Assembly: GCA_027924645.1 (NCBI GenBank) | Contig: BSBN01001752.1 | Coordinates: forward strand, 14,030,001-14,094,000 | Length of the DNA: 64,000 nt | From: Cunninghamia lanceolata | Lineage: Eukaryota > Streptophyta > Pinopsida > Cupressales > Cupressaceae | Reading direction: 5' to 3' | Shown: in pieces, positions 58,140 to 64,000 of the stretch | Numbering within the stretch: position 1 is the stretch's first letter | Layout: every line of letters starts with the position of its first letter | Made by a program: the position numbers and the translations under genes | Notes under the pieces: model-generated | The model's database searches: none | The model's input: the letters and a program-made list of their open reading frames with translations, nothing else | Told to the model about the DNA's origin: nothing

Positions 58140-59380
58140 AGGCTCATGTAGCCTTTACCCTTGGTCGATCCCAGTTGGCAACTCCCTCCTCATCTGCAAG
58201 CCCTTCCTCCACAGTGAAATCCTGGAGCCAAGCCAAGCCATCCTTTAACAGCAGATCCAGAACTTGTTTGAGAATTCTAATGCTTGCGGCGCAACAGAAT
58301 GGAACCGAGGCAAGGACTCTGGAGACGCTAAAAAGACCAGAGGAAAATGTTCTGGTGGTTGTCCATGGCGCTGAATGACATAATAATCTCCTAGGAGCGG
58401 AATGCCTCGACCCTCATAATTGTGTAGAACATCCTCTAGTCCTCCCAAAAATCTCCCTTTTATGAGCTTTTTGCACATTTGCCTAGTTGTTTCCTTTGAT
58501 TCCCCTGTCTCCAGCACAAACGCTAGGAACATGGCCACCACATCAGTGTTAACCCTCTATCTATGCTCGGCCCGCATGAAGGCATCTTCCAGAACCATCT
58601 TCACGGCATGAAGAATGAGCCCATGCCTTGTTTCAAATATCAAACCCAATTTTTTATCCGTCACCATTCCCAGGGAACGCCAACTGCCTGCTCGGGGATT
58701 CCAAGACAATTAGTGTATCCATGATGTCCGTTTCTCTTGCCACACCTAGACTACAATTGTAAGGAATGCCGTTGGCATCTGGACTCACCTCAATTTAATG
58801 AGGTCGCTGTCTCCACCTCTGAATTTGCATGCATCTACCTCATCATGAATGAATACATCTCCGACTCCCTTTGCATGTAGGGTGCAATCATCGATTTAAG
58901 TGACTATCATCTCTATCGATACCTGCCTATGAGGCCTTTTTGGCTAGATCATCTGCCAATTCATTCCCTTCTCGATAAATATGAGTTACCTTAAATTCGA
59001 CCATCTCCAATAGGATTTGTGTGATGGGAACGAGCCACTTTCTAAGCTTCCAGTTAGGTGTCCACCCAATCCGAATAGCATTGATTGTTATCAACGAGTC
59101 CCCTTCTAGATGTACTCTCCTTAGGTATTTGTTCTTTGCACATTGTAGTCCTATTAAAGTTGCCCTGAACTCGGCTTCGTTATTCATCCCAACCCCTAGG
59201 TAGGTTGATTTCTCCAAAATCTTTAGATCTTCATGATCTTTGATCACGCACCCTGCTCCGCTTTCACCCGGGTTCGTCTGCCCCATCGAAATTGATCTTC
59301 ACCCATCCCTCTGCTGGGGCCACCCATCTAACTTCTTTTCTATCCTTCTTAACAGGTTTAACCCTCGGAGCCCCATAAAC
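58140..59380 (-). pseudogene. LINE (non-LTR) ORF2 C-terminus with RNase H domain
   Basis: Read leftward from about 59380: APAEGWVKINFDGA, a frame break, then 59286-58927 with SGAGCVIKDH, MNNEAEFRATLIGLQ, LEGDSLITINAI and THIYREGNELADDLAKKAS. This is the plant-type RNase H (RVT_3) domain that closes some L1-type LINE ORF2 proteins, with all four acidic positions visible (D, E, D, D). A further about 170-codon tail (58680-58230; AFMRAEHR..VNTDVVAMFLAFVLETG) follows with breaks. Endonuclease and RT are missing, so the copy is 5'-truncated. It is replaced on that side by tandem LINE-end repeats. Confidence 0.82.
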
Positions 59381-59392
59381 TATATATACATA

Positions 59393-59940
59393 TATATATA
59401 GTAAAAGTGGATCTTTGAAAGGCCCAAACCCTTGTACAACAAGAATAAGATCATCAAGACAAGTTCACATAAAACAAAGACGAAACTACAAGGACCAACA
59501 AAAGATTCTTGTTGAAACCAAGCTGAGAGCCAACAACATAGAAAGTATAAGTAACAACAAACTAACAACACAATATATATATATAGTAAAAGTGGATCTT
59601 TGAAAGGCCCAAACCCTTGTACAACAAGCATACGATCATCAAGACAAGTTCACATAAAACAAAGAAGAAACTACAAGGACCAACAAAAGATTCTTGTTGA
59701 AACCAAGCTGAGAGCCAACAACATAGAAAGTATAAGTAACAACAAACTAACAACACAATATATATAGTAAAAGTGGATCTTTGAAAGGCCCAAACCCTTG
59801 TACAACAAGCATAAGATCATCAAGACAAGTTCACATAAAACAAAGAAGAAACTACAAGGACCAACAAAAGATTCTTGTTGAAACCAAGCTGAGAGCCAAC
59901 AACATAGAAAGTATAAGTAACAACAAACTAACAACACAAC
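59393..59940 (-). repeat. About 183-bp tandem repeat, three near-identical copies
   Basis: Units start at about 59400, 59583 and 59764 with GTAAAAGTGGATCTTTGAAA, continue through AACAAGCATA..ATCATCAAGACA and TTCTTGTTGAAACCAAGCTG, and end AACTAACAACACAA followed by a short (AT)n. The copies differ at only a few bases. In - orientation each unit ends in (TA)n, which suggests the 3' end of a LINE family. The Cys/Leu-rich - strand frames across them are not genes. Confidence 0.9.
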
Positions 59941-61085
59941 AAAACTTAATGTTGAGGTGAAGAGAGGTTGTTCAAAGAGTCCACAACATCCCATTTCCCT
60001 CTTAAGAATTATAAATTGTTCTCCATCACCTCCATATCAATAGATCCCAAAGCTCTCCTCCTCCCTCTTTGAATTTGTCATTCTTTTACTTGGTCCCACA
60101 TCAAGAGAATTCTCCTTTGTTTTAATAATACTTTCTTGGAGCATGGTAATGCTAGTAGTAGTCTTTGGTAGTAGTTCTATAAAGTTGAATAATCTTGTTT
60201 AGGGAAGCGTTCAAGGTAATTTGGTTACTTTCAATAATGAGTGTTTCTTTTTATTATTTCTTTAGTACTTATCTAATATAGTTAGGATAGTCATAAGATT
60301 AAAGTTTTATTATTGAATTATTATTAAAAATAATATATAAATTTATTGTTAATTAACTTATGGATAGGGACTTATAGAATCGATATAGCTAAATCACTCT
60401 CTTCAATTTATCAAGACTCAACTTGATATAATTCTAATTGTATTGCAATATTTCAAATTAATTTTTTATCATATTGGTAAGGTTGTAGTAAAAAACATTT
60501 TATTCTATAATTATATTAAATCATGTTAAATAAAATATTTATTTGAGAAGAGGATAAGGTATGCACAACTTAGGGTCAATAGAAAACAATCTTCAATGTA
60601 TTTTTCCTCCAAGTTAAATGTCTTTTTATTTATTAAATTAAATACTACTGTCACGTTTTATTGTTTCATATACTTAGTTTTGAATGACAGTCAAAGTAGC
60701 AACTTGATAAAAATAAATTATTGAAGCATGATGACATGTAACTCCCTCACCTATTAAATTAGAACAATACATGTAACTTCATCCTACTACAATGTTTCCA
60801 TAGCTTAACTATTGAATTTAGATATTATTTAAAAATATATAAAAATCCTTTTAAGCATTTATTTTAAATGTCTTTTATGAAGTAACTATTGAAATTTTCT
60901 GAAGTAAATTTTAGATTACCTCTCTGATTAACAATTGAAATTTTCTAAAGTAAATGTCTTTCTATAGATGTGGGACACCTCTTAGTAACACAATATCCAA
61001 GTTGGCTTCTTTATAGTAATTATATTTACTTGATTGGAAAAAGAGAGAATACTAAAATTGGAATAGTTTAAAAGAAAGTTAAGCA
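59941..61085. other. No gene seen
   Basis: AT-rich non-coding sequence without open frames over 60 codons. Confidence 0.5.
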
Positions 61086-61090
61086 ATATG

Positions 61091-62144
61091 TGTTGGGAAT
61101 TAAGGTGTCTCAACCTTGGTAATTCCTTGCATTATTTATGTTTGTATATATTAATTCATTGTTTATATTGTAAATTAATTGTAAATTTCATATTGTCATA
61201 TTGTGGGATGTGGCACGGTGATGTGTCATCCTATATGGAAGATGACAACTTGTAATTTTGTCCTCACATAAGGAGATAGGCGTCCCACTTTGTGGTAGGA
61301 GCATTTTGCCATGTGTCTACATCTCTCATGTTATGTAAGGGAATGTTTGACCGAAACGGTTATGACAGATTCCTATGACGAAGTTATGACATGTAAGAGT
61401 AAAAAATAGAAGCATGTAAGATAGGTGAAGACATGTGTTATGAAGCATATTTGAAAAAGGCATATTTGGGTGCCCCAAGGTGGACTATGACATGTTGTAA
61501 GAGAATATGCTATTTATAGCTTGTGTATGACAGATTTTCTTACATCTGTAAGTTGTAACCGCTATGACAGATTCTATGAAGGTCGTAAGTTTCGTAAGAG
61601 CATCTGTCATAGCCCATTTTGGAAATTGGTGATCTCTTTGGGATGGGAGCTGTGGACAAGTGTCAGGCACATTCTACAATGTTGACCAAGTGTCCTTAGG
61701 CATGGGTTTTGGGCCATGAGGCCAAGTTGGATGCCCATCCCAAGATAGGACCAATATTGCCTTGTATATTCTATATAACTAGGGGCTTGGAGGTGGAGAT
61801 GTATCATAGGTTTTACAGGTACTGTTACTCTATCGAATTGACTCCAGATACGAGTGTTGAAAACCATTGAAATTTGCATTGCAAGTGTATTGTAAACAAG
61901 ATTTAGTTTTGTTAATACATTGTGCAGGTTTTTGAGTGTGGGGTTTTTCACCCAATAAGGGTTTTCCCCATGTTATATCTTTGTCTCTCTTCTTCTATCT
62001 TCTTTCTGGTTCATGTGTATTGCTGCAATATCTCTTTTAGATGTTCTATGTTGCTGTAGTTGTAAGGATTAAATTGAATTTGCATAGCCTTCTCCTCATT
62101 AGATTAGTGTAGGAAGTGATTTCTAGACACATAGCTTCCTTTCA
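61091..62144 (+). mobile_element. Solo LTR, Ty1/copia-like (1054 bp), TSD ATATG
   Basis: It starts TGTTGGGAATTAAGG and ends GCTTCCTTTCA. It is flanked by ATATG on both sides (61086-61090 and 62145-62149). A TATA box (TCTATATAACTA, about 61769-61780) and a downstream GGGTTTTTCACCCAATAAGGGTTTTCC-like leader phrase (about 61940-61966) give a + orientation and a copia-like character. No internal region is attached. Confidence 0.85.
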
Positions 62145-62581
62145 ATATGCTAGAATAAATTAACTTATTTACGTATCCTTTAAAGTGATTTTGCACATGT
62201 TTTATCGAACTTGTATTTAACACAATTAGGACCATATACAATACAATAATCATTTATAGACAATATAAGATGAAAGATGAAATCATGATAGTTGTATTGG
62301 ATACAATAATGACACTATTTGGTTATTGCATTTTTTTGTTTTGATTTCGGATTAGCTCTCGGGATTTTGGGTCGTTTCACTCTCTTTCAAACAATAGACT
62401 CCTTGACCATTTTTGCTCATGCTAGTACCTTTTCGAACCCCACAATTCTTTCATCTTATGCAATGTGAGATTTCATAACATTCTGAAACTAATTCATAAT
62501 CACTGTCCCTATGCAATGCAATAATAAACTCAATTATCAATTTCACCGTAGTTATACAATTAAGGAAGGTTATAGTCAAAG

Positions 62582-62820
62582 GGCCCTTGGTCTACTGGTG
62601 AAGTTGAAAGGTTCTGAATGAGCCCACCAGGGATCAAGTCTTGCTGAGTGCAAGGCCCTCGACACCGTAAGGTATGAGGCTGGGATCGTGCCCCGGGCGA
62701 ATTTGGTAGAATGGATACCTCTCAGTCCTTGGCTTTTAGTCAAAGAGGTTTAGCCTAAGGCCCGTGCTCTCGAATCGGGTAGCAAAAATGAATTCGTGGA
62801 TGACCTCTATAAAAAAAAGC
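62582..62820 (+). mobile_element. tRNA-derived SINE (about 239 bp)
   Basis: Near its start it has a Pol III A box (TGGTCTACTGG, 62588-62598) and a B box (GGATCAAGTCT, 62631-62641) at tRNA-like spacing, then an unrelated body and an A-rich tail (AAAAAAAAGC). The flanks TTATAGTCAAAG (62570-62581) and TTATAGGTAAAG (62821-62832) form a 12-bp duplication with two differences. The head does not fold as a complete tRNA, so it is a SINE rather than a tRNA gene. Confidence 0.82.
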
Positions 62821-62832
62821 TTATAGGTAAAG

Positions 62833-64000
62833 GCATTTACAAATTAGTGCATCAAAGATGGCCCTTGTGTTACAATTACATCACATTGGTTCTTGGAATC
62901 AAGTATATGCTAGAAGAAGCTAATCTTGACACATATTGTCACTACAATCCATAAGAAACCAAGTTCCCAAATCTTCAAATTGCATGTGAAATTTTGAAAG
63001 AATATGCAATTTCCTCAAATAAGCATTGGCAATAATAATCATGTACAATAAGAATAATTATGAACAGTTAAAAGAGTAATACCTCCACTCTTGTTTGATA
63101 GAGTTGGTACATTTTCTTTGTAGGTCTACATTGCTCTTGGTTTGGGTGTGACGATGCAATATAATTTCAACAATGTAGATAGGAAATCCCTATCCACTCC
63201 ATCCAAGTGGATCCTAGGGCTTGCTGACGCAAGAGGTATGCCCTCCTACTACAAACAATTCAATTCCACAACACAAACACATATTGCAAATCCTCACAAG
63301 CTCTCAACTCAAACACAATAAATGGAAAACAAACAAACTCATCTCAACAATCAAATACAAATTTTCTACAACAAAATATTATTTACATCCACATTCATGG
63401 CCTCTCATGGCCTCTCAATTCTACAGAAAACTCCTATTTCCCTCACTCTCACAACGTTCTTTAGTTCATAAGCCCTTCTCATGGGCTAAAAGATCTCCCA
63501 ATCTCCCTCTGAGGAATTTGCTCCCAAAATTGCAGCATCATTTTACTTTTTAAAATATCTCTCCATCTTTAGTTTTGGCACACCTTTTCACCTTCGATGA
63601 TCTGCAAAACAAAACAAGACTGTTGGCGCTCCATTTTGTTATTTGCTCGAGCCTAAGAAAGACATTTAGACTTCATGTGTTGCTCCATATACTTAATGTT
63701 TGCATATTTTAAAACTAGAAACAATGCGTTGAAAAGTCTCTTATAAAGTGCTCCATATTTTAATTTTATTTATTGTTTGAAACAATATAGTCGACCTCCT
63801 TTATAATGTGTTCCATTTCCCACACATTTTTTGAAGTAAATGACTTTTGTGATAATAATTCCAACTTGCCTTTGAAGGTTGAATTAGGTGTTGTGTATCC
63901 TCAATAAGGCATTTCAAATGCCTTCCATAATATGTACTAAAATCCAATAAATTAACAGCCTTTGAAAGGTCGTGGCTCTTTCTTTTTCCTTTTTTTTGTT
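62833..64000. other. No gene seen
   Basis: AT-rich sequence. The 110-codon frame at 63221-63553 lacks domain signals and has low-complexity composition. Confidence 0.45.

Noticed and set aside
59380..59994. Three similar Cys/Leu-rich ORFs on the - strand that look like a small membrane-protein family
   Set aside because: They are the same frame through three tandem LINE-end repeats, each bounded by (AT)n.
62582..62660. Possible tRNA gene
   Set aside because: A and B boxes are present, but the cloverleaf arms do not pair properly and the sequence continues into a SINE body with an A-rich tail and target duplications.

Overview
The window looks like nuclear DNA from a plant with a large, repeat-rich genome. 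A gymnosperm is my inference: it rests on giant, TE-filled gaps, LTRs of 1-2.7 kb, initiator-Met-tRNA primer sites and strongly decayed nested elements. Only one host gene is recognised with confidence: three 3' exons of Mediator subunit MED21 on the + strand (52450-54424). The N-terminal exons of MED21 were not found, so they lie either upstream across a very long intron or outside the window.

Layout. 1-3480: 5' part of a Ty3/gypsy element on the - strand (LTR, primer site, broken gag-protease). 3481-11753: LTR-like sequence of a family with TGTAATGTCCCC-type ends, containing a 2.75 kb solo LTR (8401-11148) with a perfect 5-bp target duplication. 11754-14305: non-coding, with a scattered set of short CCGC/GCGG palindromes. 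14306-21447: a decayed, unrecognised gene of about 1,060 codons, split by a 3.95 kb hAT transposon (15686-19636) that has a perfect 8-bp target duplication and a nearly complete transposase gene. 22441-23752: a hAT terminus remnant and a complete 846-bp non-autonomous hAT-like element. 24380-24850: LINE fragment. 25440-28639: LTR pieces and tandem repeats.

28640-37585: a second hAT element, itself inserted in LTR-like DNA. It is interrupted by a complete non-autonomous LTR retrotransposon on the - strand (30874-37203), then cut off by a Ty1/copia element (37586 to about 41787). The copia element breaks off inside its integrase and runs directly into a 5'-truncated Ty3/gypsy chromovirus (to about 46240). 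46440-50110: - strand copia gag debris, an inverted copy of the gypsy zinc-knuckle/protease segment, a short copia LTR and a third hAT remnant.

52450-54424: MED21 exons. The first intron between them carries a mosaic X-Y-Z-Y-X-Y-Z duplication and a 339-bp retroposon. 57567-59940: truncated LINE with an RNase H domain, flanked by tandem LINE-end repeats. 61091-62144: a copia-like solo LTR with TSD ATATG. 62582-62820: a tRNA-derived SINE. The rest is AT-rich DNA in which I see no gene.

Nearly all coding sequence here is transposon-derived and broken. Many in-frame stops are explained by one C-to-T (or G-to-A) change each, as expected from deamination of methylated cytosines in silenced repeats.
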